Part shown: piece by piece, positions 1 to 6,885 of the stretch
Position numbering within the stretch: the first letter of the stretch is position 1
Layout of the letters: every line of letters starts with the position of its first letter
Assembly (NCBI GenBank): GCA_910585615.1
Contig: CAJUFO010000105.1
Span: 1 to 10,906 of the forward strand
Direction: 5' to 3'
DNA from: an uncultured Acetatifactor sp.
Lineage (GTDB): Bacteria > Bacillota > Clostridia > Lachnospirales > Lachnospiraceae
Length of the DNA stretch: 10,906 bases
Program-made: the position numbers and the translations under genes
Notes under the pieces: generated by a model
What the model was told of the DNA's origin: nothing
The model's input: only the letters and a program-made list of their open reading frames with translations
Databases searched by the model: none

Positions 1-603
1 TACAATATCGTCTAAAGGGATATCCAACCGCTTTGCCAACTCCACGATTGCCTGTATCTTGCCCGATTTTTCCGGCAGGAAAGCATACCAGTCCTCTCCC
101 CGATAGCCTTGTAGGCGGCAATGATTTCTATCTGCAATTTCTACCGCCACGCGGCTATCGGGAAGTTCCGCCACGATTTTATTGACCGGGCAGGATAGGG
201 GCTTCTCATAATCACAGAAGACGGCTTTGTATAGCTTCTCCGATTCCGATATGTGATGACTGTTCCAAAAGACTCGACGTCCTGATGCCACTGTTATTTC
301 CGTATCTGGATTCTGTCCTTTCAGCTCCTGTATAATCCGGTTCGCATCGGCCATATCCATGCTACAGCTGTAAACCTGTATCCCGCGCTGATGGATCAGA
401 GTCCCATCCGTAGTGATTTCGTAGTCCGGTTGGATTTCTTCTATGTACCGTTCTGCCCCTATCCAGTACCGGGCAGTGGCAATCGCAATAAGGATTCCTC
501 TGCTCTGGCATGTTTTCAAAATCTGCTTTGTATATCCTGATATGCTGCCATCAGAATGCAGCAGCGTGTAGTCCAAATCCGTCAAAATCATTTTGGCGTT
601 CAT
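1..603 (-). CDS. HAD superfamily (Cof-type) phosphatase, C-terminus outside the window
   Basis: The reading frame is open for 201 codons from ATG at 603 to the window edge. It begins MNAKMILTDLDYTLL, a HAD motif I (DxDxT) with predicted nucleophile Asp9 and acid/base Asp11. Motif II is ATAR with Thr43, and the ITTDGTLI segment (about 63-70) matches the Cof-type cap-side sequence ITSNGALI. The end, EKSGKIQAIVELAKRLDIP (about 178-196), is the usual motif III Lys plus the helix just before the GDxxND motif IV, so about 60-80 residues should lie outside. Such enzymes dephosphorylate sugar phosphates or similar small cytosolic metabolites; the substrate cannot be told. AAAGGG lies 8 nt before the ATG, and the start overlaps the upstream gene's stop as ATGA, which suggests translational coupling. 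It is the last visible gene of a three-gene leftward operon. Confidence 0.9.
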   Translation of the reverse strand, partial: MNAKMILTDLDYTLLHSDGSISGYTKQILKTCQSRGILIAIATARYWIGAERYIEEIQPDYEITTDGTLIHQRGIQVYSCSMDMADANRIIQELKGQNPDTEITVASGRRVFWNSHHISESEKLYKAVFCDYEKPLSCPVNKIVAELPDSRVAVEIADRNHCRLQGYRGEDWYAFLPEKSGKIQAIVELAKRLDIPLDDIV

Positions 604-1304
604 ACTTTTAACCCTTTCAGATACGCTTTCTGTTCCGCCGTCACCCGGTTGCTCTCGCGGGCTTTCTGGATGGCCTTGTTGTGCGTCCAGGCATCCAACC
701 GTCTCTCCTCCAGGAACGGGAGCACCGTCTCGTACTGCTTGGCCAGGGCCGTGGCGAAATACCATGCCCGCATCATGTTGACATAGTACTCCTCCGAACG
801 GACCTCTGCCACCCACTCGGGGCACTCCGGCCGGAACGCCTCATCCAGATAGAAGCGCATCAGCATCCCTATTCCAAAGCGGATGGTGTAGGTCTCCGTG
901 GAGGAAATCCACCGGCGGATAGGCTCCAGAAGCTCGTCCGTGTGCCTGGCGAACACTTTCGGAGCCATCATGTCGCAGGTGGCCCAATTGTCGATGTAAG
1001 GCAGGAAGCGTTCCGTCTGCTCCAGACATTCCCCATAGCCTTTAAACTGCTCTACGATAAAGGCATGGACATTATCTTCGTCATAGTACTTATGGGGGAG
1101 CTGTCCCAGGAATTCCCCGATTCGGGGGTCCCTCGCCCATTTTTTTGCCAGCGTGCGCACCTGCGGGGTGCGCACGCCGATGATCTTCTCACGTGCCACG
1201 GTGGGAATCAGTTTTGCGTGGAAGTCCCTGTAGCCCTCGTCTCGCAGTTCCCACAATTCAGCTTGTATTATATCGGCTATACGTTCATCTGTCCGCTCTT
1301 CCAT
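600..1304 (-). CDS. AlkD-like HEAT-repeat DNA alkylation repair protein
   Basis: A 234-aa protein of the DNA alkylation repair family (PF08713-type, all-helical HEAT-like repeats), which includes glycosylases that remove positively charged alkylated bases such as 3-methyladenine and 7-methylguanine. Seen: family signatures YRDFHAKLIPT (about 25-35), IIGVRTPQVR, DNWATCD, YTIRFGIGMLM and EEYYVNMM. In DNWATCD, Trp107 and Asp111 have the same spacing and nearly the same numbering as catalytic W109/D113 of Bacillus cereus AlkD (family knowledge). The protein may also be of the AlkD2 type, for which activity is uncertain. The frame extends to an ATG at 1340 (246 aa); I prefer 1304 because the numbering then agrees with AlkD and homologues have a short N-terminus. 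Neither start has a clean ribosome site: GGAGAGG is 11 nt before 1304. It follows the flavodoxin gene in the same operon and ends inside the HAD start codon. Confidence 0.88.
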   Translation of the reverse strand: MEERTDERIADIIQAELWELRDEGYRDFHAKLIPTVAREKIIGVRTPQVRTLAKKWARDPRIGEFLGQLPHKYYDEDNVHAFIVEQFKGYGECLEQTERFLPYIDNWATCDMMAPKVFARHTDELLEPIRRWISSTETYTIRFGIGMLMRFYLDEAFRPECPEWVAEVRSEEYYVNMMRAWYFATALAKQYETVLPFLEERRLDAWTHNKAIQKARESNRVTAEQKAYLKGLKV

Positions 1305-1420
1305 TTGCCTTTTATCCTCTCCGCCCAATCTTCCGGCCATGCATCCTGCAGCCCGTCCTGCCCGTCCTTTTGCGGATTCTGCAGAAGCACTAATCGCCTA
1401 TCCAGATCCCCCTGAACCTT

Positions 1421-1882
1421 CTAGTCCGCCAGGCTCCCATAAAAATCCACCGCGCCGTCAATCTCGTTCTGTGTGGGATGCCCTTTCGCGATGCCCCCTA
1501 TCAGCTTGAACGGCCCAAAGGTGTCAAAGCCGCGGCATCCATAGACTCCAAGCACCTTGCAGCCCCTTGCCGCGGCCTTCGCCGAAACCGAACTCGCGTA
1601 TTTTCCGCTGTCGTTCCCGCAGGCATAATGGAAAAAGGGCCTTTCCAGGAAAAATACCTCTTTCCCCTTTGGCAGAGAGTCGTCCACGAACCGCTCTGTG
1701 GCCTCATAAAATTTTCCGAAAGCCACACCGGATGCTATGCCAATCCTGTCATAGGCGGTCAAATCCATTGCGGCGACTTCCTCCACCGTCGCTGTCCGGA
1801 TTCCATATCGCTCCGCCACCGCATCCACCAGTTTTTTGGTGTTGCCGTGATGGGTGGACTCATAGATGAGAATCGTTTTCAT
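1421..1882 (-). CDS. flavodoxin family protein
   Basis: A 153-aa small soluble FMN-binding electron-transfer protein of the flavodoxin fold. Seen: an N-terminal beta strand followed by the FMN phosphate loop STHHGNT (9-15), a SGVAFGKFYE segment (51-60), and the conserved C-terminal block GFDTFGPFKLIGGIAKGHP (118-136) typical of a clostridial flavodoxin subgroup. AAGGAG lies 7 nt before the ATG. It is the first gene of the leftward operon with AlkD-like and HAD genes, after a long leader. Oddity: where relatives read roughly VFFxYTCG, this protein has VFFLERPFFHYACG, a six-residue insertion bounded by direct TTTTTCC copies 18 nt apart. That is an in-frame expansion near the usual aromatic FMN-contact region. 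Redox partner is unknown; a role in stress or low-iron electron transfer is inference only. Confidence 0.9.
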   Translation of the reverse strand: MKTILIYESTHHGNTKKLVDAVAERYGIRTATVEEVAAMDLTAYDRIGIASGVAFGKFYEATERFVDDSLPKGKEVFFLERPFFHYACGNDSGKYASSVSAKAAARGCKVLGVYGCRGFDTFGPFKLIGGIAKGHPTQNEIDGAVDFYGSLAD

Positions 1883-2120
1883 TTCATGTCTCCTTTTGCT
1901 CTTCGTCAGATTTGTTTCGGAAAATCCCGTATCATATCAAGCACCAGAGAATCCGCCTTTGCCGAAATCCGTTCCTTTCCCCTGCTTATGTCAAATCGTT
2001 GGTCTTAAGCAGGGAGTTCTGAAAGGTAGAATGTCAGAGGTTTAAGTCCCGCGCTGCCTGGCGCGGCCCGAATGTCCTGCTTGCCGAATCTGTCTGGAGC
2101 TGTCTGCGCTCCATTGGATG
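1883..2120 (-). promoter_or_regulatory. long structured 5' leader of the flavodoxin operon
   Basis: About 240 nt lie between the predicted transcription start (about 2120) and the flavodoxin ATG. Read on the minus strand it holds three ordered hairpins: GGAGC/GCTCC near 2092-2108, CCGCGC/GCGCGG with a 6-nt loop at 2049-2066, and a perfect 9-bp CCCTGCTTA/TAAGCAGGG with a 17-nt loop at 1980-2014. None is followed by a T-run, so they are not simple terminators. I recognise no standard riboswitch motif. A 26-codon frame starts at the ATG near 2111 without a ribosome site. A short open stretch ending SLVLDMIRDFPKQI (about 1911-1996) lies before the ribosome site and has no good start; it could be a remnant of an older gene. 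Confidence 0.4.
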
Positions 2121-2126
2121 GACTTA

Positions 2127-2155
2127 AGTATAGCACAATGCCCTCTTCGTGGCAA
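2127..2155 (-). promoter_or_regulatory. sigma-A-type promoter of the flavodoxin-alkD-HAD operon
   Basis: Minus strand: -35 TTGCCA (2150-2155), a spacer of exactly 17 nt, and -10 TATACT (2127-2132), giving a start near 2120. It is divergent from the T-box/metG promoter, with about 50 bp between the two -35 boxes. Confidence 0.7.
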
Positions 2156-2202
2156 GTTGAAATTTTATGAATCCGAAATTACAGATTTCTAGGCAGAAAA
2201 CA

Positions 2203-2231
2203 TTGACAAACCGCCGAATCAGCGGTATGCT
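2203..2231 (+). promoter_or_regulatory. sigma-A-type promoter of the T-box/metG transcript
   Basis: A consensus -35 TTGACA (2203-2208), 17-nt spacer and -10 TATGCT (2226-2231) give a start near 2238, just before the T-box leader. The spacer contains a small inverted repeat, CCGC-7-GCGG (2211-2225), which may be chance. Confidence 0.8.
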
Positions 2232-2237
2232 TTTGTC

Positions 2238-2556
2238 TACAAAAGCAAAGGCTGTGAAGAGAAGAGTAAGCGGTCAGATAGGTCACAGAGAGCTTGGACA
2301 GGTGAGAACAGGCACAGAAGGGACTGCCGAACATGGTCTCGGAGCCGCGCACCGAAGCCCCCTGGGCCAAGGCTGCGACGGGCGCACCCGTTACAGTGCC
2401 AGGCTATCGATGAGTCATTTCTCGTCCGCAGCCGATGAGGCCCTCGCCGCGAGGCATGGGTGAATTTAGGGTGGTAACACGAAGTGTGGGAACCTTTAAG
2501 GCAATTCCTTGCTCTCGTCCCTGAAAAAGAAATTTTTCAGAGAGGAGGGCTTTTTT
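2238..2556 (+). ncRNA. T-box riboswitch (methionine type) controlling metG
   Basis: A tRNA-sensing leader upstream of a methionyl-tRNA synthetase. Stem I spans about 2255-2350 with the purine-rich GAAGAGTAAGC opening, AGAGAG (2288-2293) and the apical GGTGAGAACA (2301-2310). The likely specifier codon is ATG at 2333-2335 in GAACATGG, which fits Met. Stem III is the hairpin CCTCG-CCG-CGAGG (2442-2454). The T-box proper is AGGGTGGTAACACGA (2468-2482): AGGG pairs with CCCT (2519-2522), ACGA pairs with TCGT (2515-2518), and the 7-nt bulge is TGGTAAC. TGGT can pair with an uncharged tRNA 3' end ACCA. The bulge deviates from canonical TGGNACC by A for C. When uncharged tRNA-Met binds, the antiterminator should form and metG be transcribed. 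Confidence 0.88.
2511..2556 (+). terminator. T-box attenuator (intrinsic terminator)
   Basis: CTGAAAAA (2521-2528) pairs with TTTTTCAG (2533-2540) round a short loop. The stem can be extended by upstream TCC/CCCT with the AGGAGGG segment (2544-2550), followed by six T (2551-2556). CCCT at 2519-2522 is shared with the antiterminator, so the two folds exclude each other. Confidence 0.75.
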
Positions 2557-2609
2557 CATGGAGAAAACGCTGTGAGCACAGAAGGGACAACAGGGCACTA
2601 TCACTCTAT

Positions 2610-2664
2610 ATAAATGGCATTTAATTCTTGCCAGCCATTATGTACAGCAAGTAATGCCATTTAT
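2610..2664 (+). repeat. strong hairpin between the T-box and metG
   Basis: A perfect 12-bp inverted repeat, ATAAATGGCATT (2610-2621) and AATGCCATTTAT (2653-2664), with a second inner pairing CTTGC (2627-2631) with GCAAG (2647-2651). It is not followed by a T-run, so it is not an ordinary terminator. It lies in the read-through metG transcript. It could be an RNA-processing or stability element, an operator, or a tiny mobile repeat; the sequence alone does not decide. Confidence 0.65.
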
Positions 2665-2671
2665 CCGGGTT

Positions 2672-2700
2672 TTGTGCAAGATTTAATCACCAAATATATA
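2672..2700 (+). promoter_or_regulatory. possible internal promoter of metG, bypassing the T-box
   Basis: TTGTGC (2672-2677), a 17-nt spacer and TATATA (2695-2700) would start RNA near 2707, only about 17 nt before the metG ATG. The region is AT-rich, so a chance match is quite possible. Confidence 0.3.
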
Positions 2701-2723
2701 AATTCAGAAACGAGGTAAGGAAC

Positions 2724-4355
2724 ATGGGAAAGAATATTTTAATCGGCGGGGCATGGCCCTACGCAAACGGCTCCCTGCACATCGGCCATATCGCGGGGCT
2801 GCTGCCCGGGGACGTATTGGCAAGGTATCACAGGGCGGCGGGGGACAATGTGTATTTCGTGTCGGGGAGCGACTGCCACGGGACACCCGTGGCCATCCGG
2901 GCAAGGCAGGAGAACAGGACGCCCCAGGAAATCAGCGATTTCTATCATGCGGAATTTACGGACTGCTTTCGGAGACTGGGCTTCAGCTATGATGTATATA
3001 CGAAGACCTCCTCTGAGGAACACAAGGACTTCGTGACGGAATTTCACAGAAAGCTATACGAGAGCGAGTATGTCTACGAAAAGGATGCCCCACAGGCCTA
3101 TTGCCAGGGCTGCGGCTCCTCTCTGGCAGACCGCTTCGTGCTGGGGAGATGCCCCCGGTGCGGGAAGGAGGCCAGGGGCGACCAGTGCGACGTCTGCGGC
3201 ACGGTACTGGAGCCGGAGGCTCTTGTGAATCCAGTCTGCGCCACCTGCGGGAAGCCGATAGCTTTCCGGAGCGCGAAGCATCTCTATATCGCCATCTCCC
3301 GTCTGGAAGGGCAGCTCCAGGCCCTGGTGGACGCACATCCCGAATGGCGGAAGAATGCTTCTGCCTTTACGAATAAGTATATCCGGGAGGGCCTGCGGGA
3401 CCGGGCCCTGACCAGAGACCTGGAATGGGGGATACCGGTCCCCAAGGCAGGGTATGAAAGCAAGACCATCTATATCTGGGCGGAGAACGTGCTGGGGTAT
3501 CTCTCCGCCAGCAGGACAGCCGCGGAAAACCGGGGCGCGGACTTTGGGGCGCTCTGGGGCGCCGACGCCCTCCATTATTATGTGCACGGAAAGGACAACA
3601 TCCCCTTCCACACCATCATTCTGCCTGCCCTTCTGCTAGGCAGCGGTGGGGGATGGCATCTGCCGGACAGAATCGTGTCCAGCGAATATCAGACCCTGGA
3701 GGGACGGAAGATATCCACCAGCCAGAACTATGCCATCTGGGTGAAGGATTTGCTGGTGCATTACGAGGCCGACTCCATCCGCTATTTCTTCCTGGCAAAC
3801 GGCCCGGAGAAGAAGGACGCGGACTTCTCCTGGCGGGAATTCGTCCACAGCCATAATGGGGAGCTGTTAGGCGGCTACGGAAATTTCGTGAACCGCTCCC
3901 TGGCATTCATCCAAAAGTACCTTGGCGGCGCCGTACCGGAAGGAACGGCTGACCCTGACATCGACAGGCAGTTGGAAGAGCTATACCCTACGATAGGCCA
4001 GCAGATTGAAAGGGGTGCCTTCAAGGATGCCCTGGAGCAAATATTCAATTTCGTAAGGGGTGCGAACAAATTCTTTGATGCCAGGCAGCCCTGGATTACC
4101 AGAACCACAGACAGGGCAGACTGTGGGAACACGCTCTATCAATGCGTGCAGATCATAGCGAACCTGGCTGTGCTGCTGGCGCCTTTTCTGCCCTTTTCCT
4201 CGGGGAAAGTCTCCAGGTGGCTAGGACTGACAAACCGTTGGGAGAAGCAGTCCGTTCCGGGAGGCTTCCAGCTCCCGGAGGTGGAAATTCTGTTCCAGCG
4301 GATTGATAAAAAGGCCATAGAGGAGGAGACAGGGAAGCTGAAAGCGCTTTTGTAG
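2724..4355 (+). CDS. metG: methionyl-tRNA synthetase, MetRS2-like
   Basis: A 543-aa cytosolic class I synthetase that joins methionine to tRNA-Met using ATP. Seen: WPYANGSLHIGH with HIGH at 19-22, and the KMSKS-loop equivalent KISTS at 329-333. Two zinc-knuckle pairs are complete in the connective domain (Cys127/130 with 143/146, and Cys155/158 with 172/175). Also visible are WGIPVP (235-240), YIWAENVLGYL (250-260) and an anticodon-binding helical domain (about 370-500). There is no C-terminal EMAP-type tRNA-binding extension, so it is shorter than the 650-680 aa E. coli and Bacillus enzymes. The double knuckle with KISTS rather than KMSKS suggests the second bacterial clade (MetRS2), whose members can be insensitive to MetRS1 inhibitors such as REP8839 (family knowledge; not shown here). 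GAGG lies 8 nt before the ATG. Expression is controlled by the upstream T-box, and the gene appears intact. Confidence 0.95.
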   Translation: MGKNILIGGAWPYANGSLHIGHIAGLLPGDVLARYHRAAGDNVYFVSGSDCHGTPVAIRARQENRTPQEISDFYHAEFTDCFRRLGFSYDVYTKTSSEEHKDFVTEFHRKLYESEYVYEKDAPQAYCQGCGSSLADRFVLGRCPRCGKEARGDQCDVCGTVLEPEALVNPVCATCGKPIAFRSAKHLYIAISRLEGQLQALVDAHPEWRKNASAFTNKYIREGLRDRALTRDLEWGIPVPKAGYESKTIYIWAENVLGYLSASRTAAENRGADFGALWGADALHYYVHGKDNIPFHTIILPALLLGSGGGWHLPDRIVSSEYQTLEGRKISTSQNYAIWVKDLLVHYEADSIRYFFLANGPEKKDADFSWREFVHSHNGELLGGYGNFVNRSLAFIQKYLGGAVPEGTADPDIDRQLEELYPTIGQQIERGAFKDALEQIFNFVRGANKFFDARQPWITRTTDRADCGNTLYQCVQIIANLAVLLAPFLPFSSGKVSRWLGLTNRWEKQSVPGGFQLPEVEILFQRIDKKAIEEETGKLKALL

Positions 4356-4448
4356 GGCAGAGCTGTTTCGCGACAGAACCGCTTTCCCGTTTCCAGGCAG
4401 TCCGCCGCAGACATTTCATCGCTCCGTGCAGCAAGGCCTCTGCCATGC

Positions 4449-4509
4449 TGCCATAAAAAGGATCCCCGGAAGCAGCACGAACGCTTCCGGAGATCCTTCT
4501 TTTATGGCA
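4449..4509. terminator. bidirectional intrinsic terminator
   Basis: A nearly perfect 61-bp inverted repeat: TGCCATAAAAAGGATC (4449-4464) and CCGGAAGC (4466-4473), a 9-nt loop, then GCTTCCGG (4483-4490), GATCCT (4492-4497) and TTTTATGGCA (4500-4509). The core stem is followed by T-rich sequence on both strands, as suits the space between metG (rightward) and the GH3 gene (leftward). The rest of 4356-4598 shows no gene or other site. Confidence 0.85.
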
Positions 4510-4598
4510 CGCAGCTCGGACGTCAATATCCCTTCCATCCTCTGCGCTAATAGGAACGACCTTTTATCGCACGGTATTTCCGCACAGCATCTCCTCTA

Positions 4599-6860
4599 TC
4601 ATCTGCCGGCCTGCCCCTTCCGGATCCGGAAATAGCACAGCCGCACGTCCCCGGTGAGCTCTATCCGGATTTCCACGGCCTTGCCTTCCTTCCCCTCCAG
4701 GGCATCCCTGTCCAGGGGCAGGCACACGTCCGCATAGATGGGCTTCCACCCTGCCCTGCGCTCCTCGGCCTCCCTCCTTGCCCTCTCGTCCATAGGGGGA
4801 AAGCCCGCGCGCTCATAGGCGGCGGTGTCGCCCTCCCAATGAGCCGCCTGGCTGCCGTCCACGAAGACCCTGGCGCTGCAGCCCTTCTCGCTCTTCAGGT
4901 GCAGCACAATCTCCGACGCCTCCCTGTCTATCAGGCAGTCCCTGTAGCACAGAGCCGCCTTCCCGGAAGCGTCCTTCACCGCTGCCGCCGTGAACCCGAA
5001 ATGCCCTTCCGTCAGGACGATGTTCTCATAGCCGTCATAATGGTCTGCCGCAGTTTTCTGCGCGGTATCCCGTTCTCCCGTCTTCTCCCCGGGCAAATCC
5101 GCCCAAGCGGACAAGGCCTCCTCTGCGCTGGACGGCCCCGCGAATATGCGGTACCTCCCCTCCTCCACCATGAGTTTCCTGCTGATAACATCGTAGAACC
5201 GGAATTCCTCTCTGTCCACGGTCAGTTCCACAGTGCGGCTCTCCCCGGGCTTTATCCCCTTCAGGCGGCTGAATCCCAGAAGCTGCCGCAGGGGTTTCTT
5301 CACCCGGGAAGCCGGCGCCACGCCGTAGACCTGGGCCACCTCATCGCCCTCTCTGTCCCCGATGTTGCTCACCTGGAAAGCCACCTTCAGATTCCCACCG
5401 TCCGCAGGCTCCACCTTCAGATTCGAATAGGCGAACTGCGCATAGCTGAGCCCATAGCCAAAGGGATACAGCGCCTCCCCCTCAAAATACCGGTAGGTGC
5501 GCCCCTTGCCGATGATGTCGTAATCCTCTATATCCGGGAGCTGTTCGTCCTTTTGATACCATGTCATGTTCAGCCGCCCCGCCGGATTGTTCGCCCCGAA
5601 CAGGGTCTCCGCCATGGCCGTGCCCATGTCCTGGGCCCCGGTGGCGCTCCAGACAATGGCGGGAAGCTTTTCCTGGGCCCATCCGATTGCATAGGGGTAA
5701 TTGGAGAAGAGCACTAAGGCCACATTGCTGTTGGCCTCATACACCGCCTCCATCAGCCGCCTCTGGGCCGGGGGCAGCTCTATGGTGCCCCTGTCCACCT
5801 CCTCCTTGGCGTTGATCATGGAATTGCACCCAAGGGCCAGCACCACGGCATCCTTCCCCTTTGCCAGCTCCGCCGCAGCGGCCTGTCCGTCCTTCACCAC
5901 CTCCATCCGGAAAGGGGTTCCCTCCCCGGGCTTCATGGACCACAGCCCTCCGTCCTCGCAGACCTGCACCGGCGAGCCGAAGCGGTTGGTCAGCATTACG
6001 CTTCCGTCTTCCCGCTCCTCCACATGGAAGATCTCCATGACGAACCAGTTCAGGGTATTGTCCTTCTCCGCCCCAATCCGCCCGGGCGGCTCCATGGCTT
6101 CCCCGCTGCCCGGCTTCTGGTACAGCCTGGTGTTCATGTACTTCCCTGTCCGGACGCAGCGGAAGGTATGGCTCCCCTCCCCCCAGTCCTCATGGAGGAA
6201 TACGTCAGGACGCTTACTTATGCACAGCGTGCCGTTCTCCGCCACGGCGATTCCCCCTTCTCCCAGGCGGAAGACCACATGGTCCAGGCCGTCCTCAAAG
6301 GAGACCGCTTTCTCGGATACCTCCTGGATTCCCTCCAAAAGCGTCCTGGCAAAAGGCGGCGTGCCGCCGTACCAGTCCGGATACCAGGCATTCCCCAGGG
6401 GGCCAATCACCGCCAGATTCTCCGCCTTCTCAGGGACAAGGGGCAGCATGCCGCCCTCATTTTTCAGCAGCACCACGGCCTCCCTGGACACCTGACGGCA
6501 CACAGCCCTGTTCTCCCGGCTGTCCAAATCCGCCTCTGTCACCCGGTCGTAAACGTTCCCGGGCTCCCTGTCGTAGATGCCCAGGCGTAGCCTGGTGCGG
6601 AAGGTATTGCGCAGGGCCTGGTCGATTTCGTCCTCCGTCAGCAGGCCCAGCTCCCAGGCCTCCCTGGCGGCCGCCTCCACCATGGCCGGATTGTCGGACA
6701 TGGCATCCACCCCGGCTTTCACCGCCCCGGCGATGGCCTCCGCGTCCGTGCCGTAATAGTGGTGCAGGGCCGTCAACAGGGCCATGGCCCCGCCGTCGCA
6801 CACCGCGTGCTTTAAGCCGTACTCCTCCTTTAAGATATGCCGCACCTCGGGGTTGAGCAT
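4599..6860 (-). CDS. GH3 beta-glucosidase, C-terminal fragment of a broken gene
   Basis: 753 codons continuing a family 3 glycoside hydrolase whose N-terminus lies at 6886-7287. The first residues, MLNPEVRHILKEEYGLKHAVCDGGAM, are internal sequence of the catalytic barrel, not a native start; Asp22 of AVCDGGAM is the expected nucleophile. Next come the GH3 C-terminal alpha/beta domain (about 118-200 and 325-475, VVLLKNEGGMLPL; acid/base candidate Glu353 or Glu354 in KEEVDRGTIELP), an inserted beta-rich domain (about 200-320), a fibronectin-III-like domain (about 480-590) and a beta-sandwich tail. No signal peptide is seen, so a cytosolic enzyme acting on imported glucosides is likely. About 100 residues of barrel, including the usual KHF motif, are deleted, so activity is unlikely. 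AGGAGG (6870-6875) lies 9 nt before the ATG by chance and could allow translation of the fragment. Confidence 0.85.
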   Translation of the reverse strand: MLNPEVRHILKEEYGLKHAVCDGGAMALLTALHHYYGTDAEAIAGAVKAGVDAMSDNPAMVEAAAREAWELGLLTEDEIDQALRNTFRTRLRLGIYDREPGNVYDRVTEADLDSRENRAVCRQVSREAVVLLKNEGGMLPLVPEKAENLAVIGPLGNAWYPDWYGGTPPFARTLLEGIQEVSEKAVSFEDGLDHVVFRLGEGGIAVAENGTLCISKRPDVFLHEDWGEGSHTFRCVRTGKYMNTRLYQKPGSGEAMEPPGRIGAEKDNTLNWFVMEIFHVEEREDGSVMLTNRFGSPVQVCEDGGLWSMKPGEGTPFRMEVVKDGQAAAAELAKGKDAVVLALGCNSMINAKEEVDRGTIELPPAQRRLMEAVYEANSNVALVLFSNYPYAIGWAQEKLPAIVWSATGAQDMGTAMAETLFGANNPAGRLNMTWYQKDEQLPDIEDYDIIGKGRTYRYFEGEALYPFGYGLSYAQFAYSNLKVEPADGGNLKVAFQVSNIGDREGDEVAQVYGVAPASRVKKPLRQLLGFSRLKGIKPGESRTVELTVDREEFRFYDVISRKLMVEEGRYRIFAGPSSAEEALSAWADLPGEKTGERDTAQKTAADHYDGYENIVLTEGHFGFTAAAVKDASGKAALCYRDCLIDREASEIVLHLKSEKGCSARVFVDGSQAAHWEGDTAAYERAGFPPMDERARREAEERRAGWKPIYADVCLPLDRDALEGKEGKAVEIRIELTGDVRLCYFRIRKGQAGR

Positions 6861-6885
6861 CCCCGTAGCCCTCCTCGGTCCGGCC

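Noticed and set aside
681..1415. 244-codon plus-strand frame over the AlkD-like gene
   Set aside because: Antisense shadow; the minus-strand protein has strong family motifs and operon spacing.
4449..4509. 61-bp palindrome as a mobile repeat or attachment site
   Set aside because: Position between two convergent genes and T-rich ends on both strands fit a bidirectional terminator better.
5701..6495. 264-codon plus-strand frame (and the 292-codon one at 4839-5717) inside the GH3 gene
   Set aside because: Shadows of the GH3 coding frame with low-complexity Ser/Pro-rich content and no start signals.
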